From Hormiphora californensis (lineage: Eukaryota; Ctenophora; Tentaculata; Cydippida; Pleurobrachiidae): a DNA stretch of 64,000 nucleotides. Numbering within the stretch: the stretch's first letter is position 1; each line of letters opens with the position of its first letter. This document shows, in pieces, positions 24,920-39,750 of the stretch. The stretch lies in NCBI GenBank assembly GCA_020137815.1, contig CM035352.1, forward strand, positions 2,458,529-2,522,528, in the 5' to 3' direction. A program made the translations under genes and the position numbers. The notes below the pieces were generated by a model that was not told where the DNA came from, did no database searches, and was given only the letters and a program-made list of their open reading frames with translations.

Positions 24920-27900
24920 ATGGTCCAGGTAATAACTTTGCAGGGGTTGTCATGACAACTGGAATTCTTACCAATAACTTTGCAGGTAACTGTGAGCAGT
25001 CTGGACGGCTGTCAAATCAAGCAAGATATGGACGTTATGAGTCTAGTAGCGGACCTACACCAGCTAATACTTCACAAATTGGAGAGTGACGCTGCTAGCC
25101 AAACCCTGGAAACAACACGCCTCATTCATGTCACTGGTTCGTACCTCAATAGCGTTAGTAGAGAGAGATAGGTTGATTGGTGTCTCCAACCCCCGACAAG
25201 CATACTCCTTCTTCAGTTTGGTTTCTAATCTTTCTTACCGAGTTGCTCTCACATACACAGTCTACCTACCGATAGTAACACCCACCTCTCTCTCCAGGTC
25301 GTGCCCTCGATTCTGACAAGACGCTTCAGGAGGAGTTAATCAGGGACAAGGACGAGTTGATCCTGATAAAGCGGCGACTAAAGGAGCCCAGTGACAACAG
25401 CGAGAAGGACAGCACGGCCCCTGAGGTTCCTGAGGCAGTATTGGATGAAGTTATGGCATCTCTTCCCCCTGCTAACAATGCTGGCAAGACAGGTACTGTT
25501 CATATGTGAAGTTCACATGATGTTGTCATGTTGTCGAGGTGATCTTATTCGGGAGGGGGGCCGGCTGAAGTTTTTGAAGTTTGAAGTTTTCCACCCTACT
25601 TTTTGAGTTTTTGAAGTTTTTGAAGTTGACTTCAAAAACTTCAAAAACTTCAAAAACTCTAAACTACTTTTATATGCTATCAGTGACTATTATTACACTT
25701 GTTTAGGTTAGTTTCATGCTTAATACATATTGTGGCAAAGTTATCCGTCCTTGTCTGCCCTTTTTCTACCATAAATTAGGATATTTACAATGATTCCTAG
25801 CCATGAAATTCATGGCATAATTTGGTGTAAAAATTTTTAATTTTTTGTAAAAACAGATTTCATTTTCATTCTATAACTCAAAAAATTGCCTAGAAAATGT
25901 AAAGAAAGTGTTTAAAAATTATCAAGTAAATTATCAAAAAAATTTTTGGGGCCACACCCTTTTTGCCATTTTCATAAAACGCAAATTTTTTATGAAGGGA
26001 TAAGTGAAAAAAATATGGACACCAAAATCATCAGCGGCCTCGAGTTAGTGGGGGTACGTGCCAAAATGAAGTCTCCACCTCATCTAATTCGAGGGATAAT
26101 GGGATATTTTCAAAATTTTGTGTGTGTGCATGACTTTTTTTCGGGCTAGACCGGTTTCAATGGTTTCTGAGTGTCTATAGGATTTTTTAAGGGGTGTATC
26201 TTGTCCAGAATATGCAAGTTTATATAAGAGTTATGAAGCAACATAGGGCCTATCTCCAACGGTTTAGGAGAAATGAGTTTTTGAAGTTTTTGAAGTTTTT
26301 GAAGTTTTCCACCCTAAGTTTCTCTTTGAAGTTTTTGAAGTCGACTTCAAAAACTTCAAAAACTTCAGCCGGCCCCCCCCCCCTTATTCGCCAACTGAGT
26401 TCTAACTAAACTTAACTCTGTGTTACACACCAGGAGTTACGGAGAAGATAACTGATACAAATAATCTGAGTACCATCCTGCTTCATCGCATTGTTGTTAG
26501 TCTTGTTGACTGCGCCGAGATGCTCCAATATGACAGGTAAGAGGAAGGTTCCCCCCCCCCCCTGATAAGAGGCTATTGTGCTCACTGCTCACCCTACTTT
26601 ACCTAGATCCGTGACCTTACAAATATTCAGAAGACGATTGTTTAGCAACACACACATCAATACATCCTCCCTCCCTGCAGGTTACAGGCGGGTGAGTCAT
26701 CTAATGAGATAATGTATAGTGAGGACGATGTCAAGCAGATTGTAGATCTGGGATTTACTGACGATCAGGCAAAACAGGCACTGGTTGCCAATAACTACCG
26801 TCTAGATTCAGCTATTGAGTGGCTGTTGGCTGGACAACATAACAATGCTAGCGCCTCCTCCACACGACGGGGCGAGGGAGCTACCACCCGACCTAGGAGA
26901 AGAAGAGGTAACGCGTCAATAACTTTGCGTCTTGTAAATCCATCTGACTTCAAGTATAATTCACCTCCCCATTATAATTTATTTATATCTTTAGGTGTAT
27001 TTAAGCCAGACAAGGAAGCAGTTAAGAACTTGGTTGAGATGGGGTTCCCTGAGGTGGAGGTAGTGGGGGCCCTGGAGCTAACCCGGAACAACCAACAAGA
27101 GGCATGCGCCATACTTCTCGGTTAGTTCACCCACTTTAGGTTAGCTGTAGAGGATGAGATCCTCTGCATGCAACAACAGGGTCATCGCCTCGTGGGAACA
27201 CCCTTTTTGTGTGTTTGTGTGACTTGTTTGCATCGGATCCACGTTGTGTGGCTCACACTGGAAAGTGTGAGGGTTCTGAAGATCCACACCTACGCAGTCT
27301 AGTGCAAACATGTGTGGCGACTTGGGAAATGGGAAGAAGGGTTGCGACTTGGAAAGAAGGGTTGGGAATTGTGTAGTCCGTTTGACGCCTGGCCTTAATA
27401 GTTTGCCGAGTCCTGCGACCTAGTCTCAACATTCATGGACGTGTGTCCCCACGCAATCTCTAATACACGTCTTGTTAATTGAAGTGGGATTGATTGTAAT
27501 AAGAGAATACAATTCTTTCCAAATTACCCATTTGTTAGGGATCTGAGTTGATCTGATCATCTCTTCTTCCCCTTATTGACCCCTTACTCAACAACCTCCC
27601 CCTACATAATGGGGGGGGGTGTCTTGAACTATCCCTATATTAACATATCTCTACCCCTCCCCAGGTGATAGACAAGAACCCTTTGTCTCCTCTGAGATGT
27701 ACACACCCCTGCCCCGGGACCACGGTCTTTACAAGCTCGTCATGGAACGGAGTGAGATACAAAAAGCTCTCCTGACTCCCAAATTCCTGGATGCAATGCG
27801 AGATTTGGAGGATAAGATCTCCTCTGTAGGAGACTTTGGTGATGATCCAGATATTGGGCCGATCCTTTTCCAGATTAGTAAGGCGATACAAAAGTACAGC

Positions 27901-27942
27901 TCAACAAGAGCCGCTTTGAGTAGTAATGGGGAGGACGTGTAA
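24920..27942 (+). CDS. UBAC1: Ubiquitin-associated domain protein 1 (UBAC1/KPC2-like)
   Basis: Seven exons (24920-24928, 24986-25136, 25298-25492, 26434-26536, 26681-26907, 26995-27120, 27665-27942) join in frame to 362 residues, against 405 in human. The N-terminus is ubiquitin-like (residues 1-80). Two UBA domains follow, with IVDLGFTDDQAKQALVANN and LVEMGFPEVEVVGALELTRN, both keeping the hydrophobic-Gly-Phe loop. The C-terminal STI1-like region includes FLDAMRDLEDKIS and DPDIGPILFQISKAIQKY. Family role: non-catalytic KPC2 subunit that pairs with the RNF123/KPC1 ligase and shuttles ubiquitinated clients such as p27 to the proteasome. The first coding exon is only nine bases (MVQ), so the start is less secure. 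An 831-bp transposable element fills most of intron 3. Confidence 0.9.
25552..26382. mobile_element. 831-bp non-autonomous TIR element with 8-bp target duplication, in UBAC1 intron
   Basis: CTTATTCG occurs immediately outside both ends (25544-25551 and 26383-26390). The ends are inverted copies: GGCCGGCTGAAGTTTTTGAA on the left and its complement on the right, preceded by G- or C-runs. Behind the TIRs, both arms contain palindromic runs of TTTTTGAAG / CTTCAAAAA. The core is AT-rich with no ORF above about 70 residues and no transposase. An 8-bp duplication is typical of hAT and of some Merlin-type elements; the superfamily is inferred only. Confidence 0.85.
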
Positions 27943-28570
27943 CAGCATGTGGACTTGTGTAACAGTGTAACAGGTTACCGGAGGGGGTAGTAGGGATTAC
28001 TGAAAAGCACCAAATTCCCCGTCTAATCGGTTAGAGTGGGGAATTGGTTGTTTTTCAGTCTCAAAATATCCCCAATTCCGTAATTTTGAGCGTTAAACCT
28101 TAGATAAGGGCTAGACGAGTGGTCTGAGTGAGTGAGAGGTAGAGGTTGAGAGATGACAATAATTTGCCGTCAAATTTGTCCGTCAAATTTGTCCGTCAAC
28201 TTTTGAGTGAGTTTAGTGAGGGATTGGACAATTAGATACAAGCTTTAGTAAAGATATAATGCTGGGCGTTGCGCTATGATAATGTAAATATTTGTGATAA
28301 TTTTGTTTCGTTACCCCGTTAGAAAATCGTCCTCCTATTCTCCAACCCATTCTCCTAGTCCAACATTTCACGTGTCACGCCCTCTCCGACCCATCGGCCA
28401 AATTAAGAACACGTCATTCGGTTTGCAGGAAAATAAAATAGCAATATAAATACAGTTGTAAACGTATAATTTACAGAAACGCTACGTTTAATAAAAATCA
28501 AGTAACACTTCTCATAAAACATAGTCCTTGTCCCATCAAGTCCCAAACATGGTTCATTCAGTCCAGATCT
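27943..28570. other. Convergent intergenic space, UBAC1 and the RGG/EamA locus
   Basis: 3'-flanking sequence shared by convergent genes. It contains a short inverted pair (GGGATTACTGAAAAG...GGGGAATT...CCCCAATTCCG, about 27990-28080) and two ATTTGTCCGTCAA repeats near 28175. No gene is seen. Confidence 0.45.
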
Positions 28571-28704
28571 CTACATGTAGGCGACATAGTAGGCGGAGGC
28601 GGCTAGACCCGCTGCAACAGCGGCTGTGACACCGATCTGTTGCAACTTCTCTCCTGACATGTTAGAGCCTCCTCCTCCTGTAGTCTTCTTCTTGCCAGCA
28701 CCAC
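28571..28704 (-). CDS. Alternative terminal exon encoding a tail-anchor peptide
   Basis: On the minus strand a good acceptor (CTCCGTTCAG) precedes an open exon of 134 bases ending in TAG. It encodes a Lys/Gly stretch (GAGKKKTTGGGG), then SGEKLQQIG, then the hydrophobic VTAAVAAGLAASAYYVAYM at the very C-terminus, as in tail-anchored membrane proteins. It starts in phase 1, exactly matching the donor of the upstream Arg/Gly exon (30642-31109). The transporter exon between them ends in a stop, so the two 3' exons would be mutually exclusive. It could instead be the end of a separate small gene. The reading is inference from phase and splice signals. Confidence 0.5.
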
Positions 28705-29289
28705 CTGAACGGAGGGGGGGGGGGGGTAAATGCTAAGTTATGGAGCTAAGTTGCCCAGTCGATAATGCTGGTGTAATCCCAGTCTAACCCTGCAATGCTG
28801 GGCCTGCATGGTACTAGCTGGTGTGTGTCGCGCCGTTTGAACAAAACAAGTGTCTGCTTGGAAATCCTGATATATCAGGATGTCCGAGCAAACAAGACGA
28901 TGATGATAGTAAAACTCAGTGTTTCCCTGAAGTAAGTAACATAAAATAGGCTGATTCCAAATAACACACAGACACACACACACAATAAATATATTAGTAT
29001 CAAATCCATTGTCCAGTTTGAGTATCAAGATTTCATTCCCGACAGAGAGAGATAGAGAGAGAGAGGCCTTGTTGTCATGTATCAAGGTTTCATTCCCGAC
29101 AGAGAGAGAGGGAGGCCTTGTTGTCATGTATCAAGGTTTCTTGTTGTTTGTAGATTCGGTGACAGACGAGTGAAACGGTAACACCTAATATCAGCTGCTG
29201 CAGCAGCTCGGAGAAATCATTTCAGTTGTTTGTCTCTTCTCTTCTCCCTCTCTATTCCTCATGTCCTCTGGTCAGTTTGTCCTTTCTCT
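28705..29289. other. Spacer between the two candidate 3' exons
   Basis: Contains GAGAGA and CACACA microsatellites and a ~57-bp direct repeat (GAGGCCTTGTTGTCATGTAT at about 29064 and 29112). No coding exon is supported. Confidence 0.5.
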
Positions 29290-31557
29290 CTATTCCTGTC
29301 CCCCGGTAAGATGGAACATGAGCGTGGCACACCCCACAATGACAGAGATTCCCGTGGCCTCCATCATGGATGGTACCTCTCCGAACAACATCAACTGGAA
29401 CAGGAAGGCCCAGATAATACTGCTGCTCCTCAGGATGGTGATCAGGGACATGGGGAGTCGGGCACCCAGACCCATATCCATCAGGAGGGGCCTGGTGAAG
29501 AAGAGGAGAGATCCAGCGAGAATGTATGCTACGGCCTCCATGGTGGGGATCTGGACAAGTTTGTAACTGTTGGGTCCCTGGAGTCCGAGACACAAGACGA
29601 CAGCCATCAGGGAGTTGTAGAATGTGAACTGGGAGAAATGTAGTCGCTGTCCACCTTCCATCATCATTTTCTTGTTAAGGATCATGGTCAGAGCCCTCAT
29701 CACGTTCATGACAACAGCCAGCCCGATAGCAATGTACCGCTCAGCATCATACTCCTCAAAGTCGTTAATTCCAGATTCCCCGAAGATGAAGGCTGGTTGG
29801 GAGATAAGGAAGACCCCACAGACGGTAGTCAGGGTACACAACCACTGAGATGTGGTCATCTTGGTTCCCAGGACGATCCTGTTTAGGATGGAGGTGGTGA
29901 CTGGGGACATGCCCATGAGGGCAGCTGTCAGACCGAGGGGAAGTTTCCGGGCAACGTACATCTGGGCAAAGGTCTGGAAGACGGTCATACCAACTCGCAT
30001 AAAGAGACTCTTCTTGTTCTCAATGTCACCCAGGGACAGACTCTTTCCCTTGATGGCCTTGGCGTAGATAGTGGCGAAGATAAGACAGAACATGGATCTC
30101 ATGAACCGAACCTGGACAACTGGGGCGAGTTTAGCGGCTAGTTTCTGTGACGTCATAGCTCCACTCATACAGAAGGTTCCAGTCAACATGATGATCACTC
30201 CCAGTACTGTGACCTGTCCTTGCCTCTTCTTGCCTCCACCTCCCTTACCACCCTTTCCACCTTTTCCCTTTCCACCCTTGCCCTTTCCTCCCTTGGGTCC
30301 CTGGCCGTTCCTTGGTCCATCTCCGTTCTGGGCTTGTCTTTTCAGCTCGTCAATTTCGTCTACTTCACCACCAGCTCCTCCTCCGTTGACGTTCCTGCGT
30401 CGTAGCTCTCCACCGGCTTCTGAAAAGACAAGCGGGAGAGGGTTAGGGGCTGCTCCAGGATACAATTTGTTAGGTGAGATCATGTGTAATACATCTCACC
30501 TAACAAGACTAGTGAGGTTGGTATGGAGGAGAAATGGAAAGGAGCAACCCCACCCGTCTTCCCGCTTTAAAAAAAGGGGGGAAAGAGAAAGTATTTTTGA
30601 AATAATTTTATGGAAAGATCAATGTGTGCTTGAATTTTTACCTTGGCTGCCGCCTCGTCCTCCAGCTCCACCACCTCGGCCGCCACCGCCTCGCCCAGCG
30701 CCCTCAGCTCCGCCTCGGCCACCGCCACCACCACCTCGACCGGCACCTTCGCCACCGCCTCGGCCACCGCCGCCACCACCTCGCCCGGCTCCCTCGCCGC
30801 CACCTCGGCCGCCGCCACCTCGTCCAGCGCCCTCAGCTCCGCCTCGGCCAGCACCACCGCCTCGTCCAGCGCCCTCGCCGCCTCCTCGGCCGCCGCCACC
30901 TCGTCCGGCTCCCTCACCGCCGCCTCGGCCGCCGCCACCTCGTCCAGCGCCTTCGCCGCCACCTCGGCCGGCGCCTTCGCCTCCACCTCGACCTCCTCGG
31001 CCTCCACCCCTCTTAGCTCCTCCCTCGTTGGTATTCTCATCACCTTCACCGGCCTTTCCTTTCTTTCCTCCTCGGCCTCCACCGCCACCGCCTCGCTTGC
31101 CTCGGGCAGCTGAAAATAGGTCGATTTAAAAAGATGATACTCCTTCATAAAACTTATTACAAGAAATGCTGCTCCTTCATAAAATTATTTACTACCGACA
31201 GACACTGCTGCACTTACCCTGCTGCTTCTGCTGTAGCTCAATGTAGGCATCTACGTCACCAAGGGTGGCAGTGATCTCATCGAAATCGTCATTAGTGTTG
31301 TTGGATGAGATGAAATCATCAAAAATAGCGACGTTCTTCTCAGGAGCGCTGGCTAGGGGAGCTGCAACTTCTGTAGAGGGGAGGGGAAGTTAGAATTCAG
31401 TAGTTCTAGTCAAACAGGAAATGGCTTATGGTACATGATTAGACTGCCAGAGAATTGGTCTAACAGTGACAGTGTTTAGAAGTGACAAGTTCAGGCCTAG
31501 AAAACAAAGTGTGTCAATGATTATAAATGCGTCAAAGAATCAAGACTTACCAGCCAT
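29290..31557 (-). CDS. EamA/DMT-superfamily transporter with Arg/Gly-repeat N-terminus
   Basis: Exons 31551-31557, 31218-31370, 30642-31109 and 29290-30419 join in frame to about 585 residues. Exon 2 encodes an acidic stretch (FDDFISSNNTNDDFDEI) and a QQKQQ helix. Exon 3 is nearly pure Gly/Arg/Glu/Ala (GGEGAGRGG-type repeats). Exon 4 starts with a Lys/Gly run (KGGKGKGGKGKGGKGG), then ten hydrophobic segments in two EamA halves, with AMTSQKLAAKLAPVVQVRFM, LGLTAALMGMSPVTTSILNR and SLITILRSSSIIWAFLFQL. It resembles SLC35G/EamA membrane transporters; the substrate is unknown. An in-frame Met at 30483, inside the intron before exon 4, could start a transporter lacking the Arg/Gly part. Splice sites are canonical and all phases agree. 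The RGG-transporter fusion is unusual. Confidence 0.8.
30469..30504. repeat. Perfect 12-bp hairpin around the alternative Met codon
   Basis: GTTAGGTGAGAT at 30469-30480 pairs exactly with ATCTCACCTAAC at 30493-30504, leaving a 12-base loop. The loop holds the minus-strand ATG (30481-30483) that opens the alternative transporter start. Confidence 0.8.
30642..31109 (-). repeat. Coding GC-rich Arg/Gly/Glu repeat exon
   Basis: An imperfect tandem array with a ~30-60 bp period of GGCGGCCGAGGTGG-like units encodes GGRGGGEGAGRGG repeats on the minus strand. All six frames are open, so the Pro-rich, Ala-rich and Val/Ala-rich plus- or minus-strand ORFs here are shadows. Splice signals and flanking phases select the Gly/Arg frame. 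Confidence 0.85.
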
Positions 31558-32448
<891 letters not shown>

Positions 32449-34010
32449 TCATCTGTAGCAAATAGTAACAGGACGAGGGGACATTGGCGTGACGGGGTGG
32501 TAACCATAGTTACCAACTGCATTCGTCTTGATCTCTTCTGATCCAGATTGAAGTTCTCTCTGCTGTCTTTGTGTCATTCTGTCCCTCTGTCTCTTGTTCT
32601 TGAACCAGTTGGACACTTGGGTAATGGTCAATCCTGACTTGACAGAGATCTCCTTCTTCTCTGAAATTATAAAGAATGTTAATAGCTAAATTCCCACAGT
32701 AAAATTGAATCCTCCCCACAGTCCATCACCCGAAGGACCCCACTGAAACTGTAATTCCATTGCTCTCCCTCTATCCTCCTTCTCTTTTTCTCCCTCTATC
32801 CCCCCTAAAATCTCTCCCCATTAGTACCTGATGGTGTAGGGTATTTGTTGCTCAGGTAGAACTCAATGAGATGGAGCCTGGACCTGTCCTTGAAGCAGTA
32901 GCTGGTGTTATCTCCATCCCAGATAGTAGCAGGGAAGGGGAACTTCTTCCGCAGTCGATACCTGAATCAGGAAAACACAGGTTATTAATAAGAAATTAGC
33001 TATCTGCTGCCCTAAATAATAGCGAAATGAGTAACCAAATTCCGATACAACACTTCTAAGACCCAACACTTCTAACACCCCTTCCAATTTCAGTACCTGT
33101 CGACAGCGGTGAGAGCACGACCTCGGAGCTGTTCAGCGTTGTCATAGTGTGCTTGGAGCCACATCCCCTGGAGCTCCCCATGGTAACGGTGACTGAACAT
33201 CCGACATTGTACCAGGTAGAAGAACTGGGGGATAGTGTGGGGGTTAGATCTAATGTTTGGAAGGGGATAGTGTGGGGGTTAGATCTAATGTTGATGGGAA
33301 TCGGGGGCCGGGGAAGGGGGATATTCGAAACTCGGTGTTGGTCTAGATAATATAATGAGTTATTAAACATGGGGGTATTACAATTGAATTCAATTGAATA
33401 TTGAGTAATCTATAGAGTATAGCTCTTGATTAGCTTGTAACTTACATGAGAAAACTGTCGGCTGTAGTAGGCGCAGAACACGTGCCCCACATAAATCTCC
33501 TTCTGGGTCCATCAGGCTGGGGGGAGCTAAATTCCATATCACCTCTGGTAACTTATCAAATTTCCGGTCCGCTATGAGTCCCCTAATCCTGGTACAAACA
33601 TCCACAACAGGTTCCTTGTCCTCTTCAGCTGTAGTAGTTGTGGTGGTGGTGTCCACTGCGGTTGTAGGTTCTGCTTTGGTGGGGAACATAGGGAATGGGA
33701 TGAGGGATGTGTCTTGGTAGAACTGTGGCGGACTGCTGTAGTATCCTCCTTCCTCTTTGATCGGTGTTGTGGCTGGCGGAGAGGAATCATAGTAAGGGAG
33801 GTCAGGGGACCGTAGTTGGGAGATGAAGAACTGCTGATGGCCGGGGTCTGGTGCTATGATATCATGGCTGAGTCTAGCCACTGTCCGTGGTGGCGGTGAA
33901 GGAGAGTCATGGTGGTACACCGTGGTGCTGTTGTTATACTGGGCAGGTTCATGGAGCTCGAACTTGGGAGATATCTGGATAGGGGCGTACTGGTGGAGTG
34001 TGGTACTCAT
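32449..34010 (-). CDS. SIX-class homeobox transcription factor (SIX1/2-like)
   Basis: Exons on the minus strand are 33446-34010, 33097-33224, 32828-32961 and 32449-32660. The ~150-residue N-terminus is rich in Pro, Ser, Thr and Tyr. The SIX domain follows ([17 protein letters not shown], then [20 protein letters not shown], then [20 protein letters not shown]). The homeodomain contains [20 protein letters not shown] and ends [22 protein letters not shown] fits the SIX1/2 type (ETSYC) rather than SIX3/6 or SIX4/5. The C-terminus is short. Within exon 1 the frame must shift by one base near 33500-33515: the conserved continuation ([12 protein letters not shown]) lies in the +1 frame and fits the exon 2 phase. 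This is a one-base insertion, either error or mutation. Role: development and cell-type control with EYA partners. Confidence 0.85.
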
Positions 34011-34933
34011 GACAACAGCTGGTAGGAACAAATGTGCTTGGGTACAAGTAGAAATGTGTGATAGCTGGATGGGAGCTCTGACTAATGTTGGCAATAAACG
34101 AATTTTCCCTTCTCTCACACCCTCCTCCCTGCTGGGGGAGCCTGTCACGTGGTTAGACCGGCGGGGTCACGTGACAAGATCGGGTACCCCTGTTGATCAC
34201 TTTGGGAGAGAGAGAGTTAGAGGGAGTGAGAGAGAGAGAGAGAGTGAAAGAAAGAGAGAGAGAGAGTGAGAGAAAGATAAAGGGTGATAGAAAGAGAGAG
34301 TCAAAAAGAGAGAAATATAGATTTGGTTTGTAGTTGTTGCGTGAGTACTTTCCCACAACCCGCGGATGGTTGTTTTATGACGACGGACATTAAATGATTA
34401 TTAAAGTTGGAGAACCAGTGGTGATATACAATAGTATAGAGATTAAACAACCATATTACCAAAACAACTTGATAACACATGGTCTCACACACTACGTGAA
34501 TAATCATCAGCAGCTCTCCGCGGTCCCAATAATTGGAGAGCCGGGGTGCAGGAACTGTCATGAATGCACCCAAACAGGGGGTAGACTATTTGTCCCTTTC
34601 TAGCACCCCTAAAAGTTCCCCCCTGATTCCAAATTATTGTTCCCATGATCCATGTTGTTTTTAGAATTGACAGCAGTTGGCACCATAAAGTCTTCTAATG
34701 CTGGCTCCCATCTGGTTATATCACTCCTGGCCAGAGAGAGACAAAACCCGGTCATCAAGATTGGTTTGGTTTGGTCAATATATGATTTATTCAGCAATAC
34801 AGATGTGATCGTTAACGCCTTCCAATAGTGGCAAGTTTTAATTGGCAGCCAATTAAAAACCTAAACGCGTTTCGTCTGCAGTGGCTTCCTGATTGGGGAG
34901 TAGTAGCGATATCATTGTGATTTGGTTGGTGTG
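34011..34933. other. Divergent intergenic region, SIX to Cys-rich gene, with GA microsatellite
   Basis: About 920 bp between divergent starts, so a possible shared regulatory region. It includes an imperfect GAGAGA stretch (34205-34300) and a repeated GTCACGTG pair (34145-34172). No gene is seen. Confidence 0.5.
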
Positions 34934-39152
<4,219 letters not shown>

Positions 39153-39750
39153 TAACCAACAATCCCTCAATCAATGCAGATTGCACATCTCACTATTTTT
39201 CTCTCCCCTCTATCTCTTTCAATTGCAACTCTCTTGAGCATTGTAATAGGCGTGTGATCGGCGAGAGTTCTCTAGATTTGGATCAAGTGTGTATAGTGAG
39301 ACATAGCCTTGATTGTTAACACATAAAATTGCGTGGGTTTAAGTTGAGAGAAAACTGAGAATATTAATACACCATTATATGTGTGTAAGGGCGTGAGATT
39401 AATTCATGCATGAATGAAAATCTGTACATGTCGTGTGAGAATATAATACTAATATCTACATTGCGCCCTTTCAATTTGATACGTCATGTGTGTAAAATAG
39501 GGTACATAAGATATTCTCGTATCACGTTCAGTTATATAGTTGGCTAAAAGTTCTCTAATTGTTATTGTCCACAGTTATAGCTCACCCGTATTTGTTCACC
39601 AAGTCATTAATATCACCCTTGTTTGGCGAGGCCCGGGTGGTACTACTGAGACCAGGACTGAAGGAGTTGTTATGGAGTGAGGAGTTGGGTGTGTGTCGGG
39701 GTGTCCGGTGGGTGTCCATTTCCATGGTTACCAATAACTCGTTCTTGGAC
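39153..39750. other. Convergent intergenic space
   Basis: 3' flanks of the Cys-rich gene (+) and the PDZ/coiled-coil gene (-). Nothing gene-like was recognised. Confidence 0.5.

Noticed and set aside
30071-31148. Long Pro-rich (+), Ala/Ser-rich (+) and Val/Ala/Glu-rich (-) ORFs
   Set aside because: They arise because the GC-rich repeat is open in all frames. Splice sites and phase continuity select only the Gly/Arg frame.
33500-33541. A 40-bp GT-AG micro-intron in SIX exon 1
   Set aside because: It would restore frame but remove the conserved IWNLAPP part of the SIX domain. A single extra base explains the data better.
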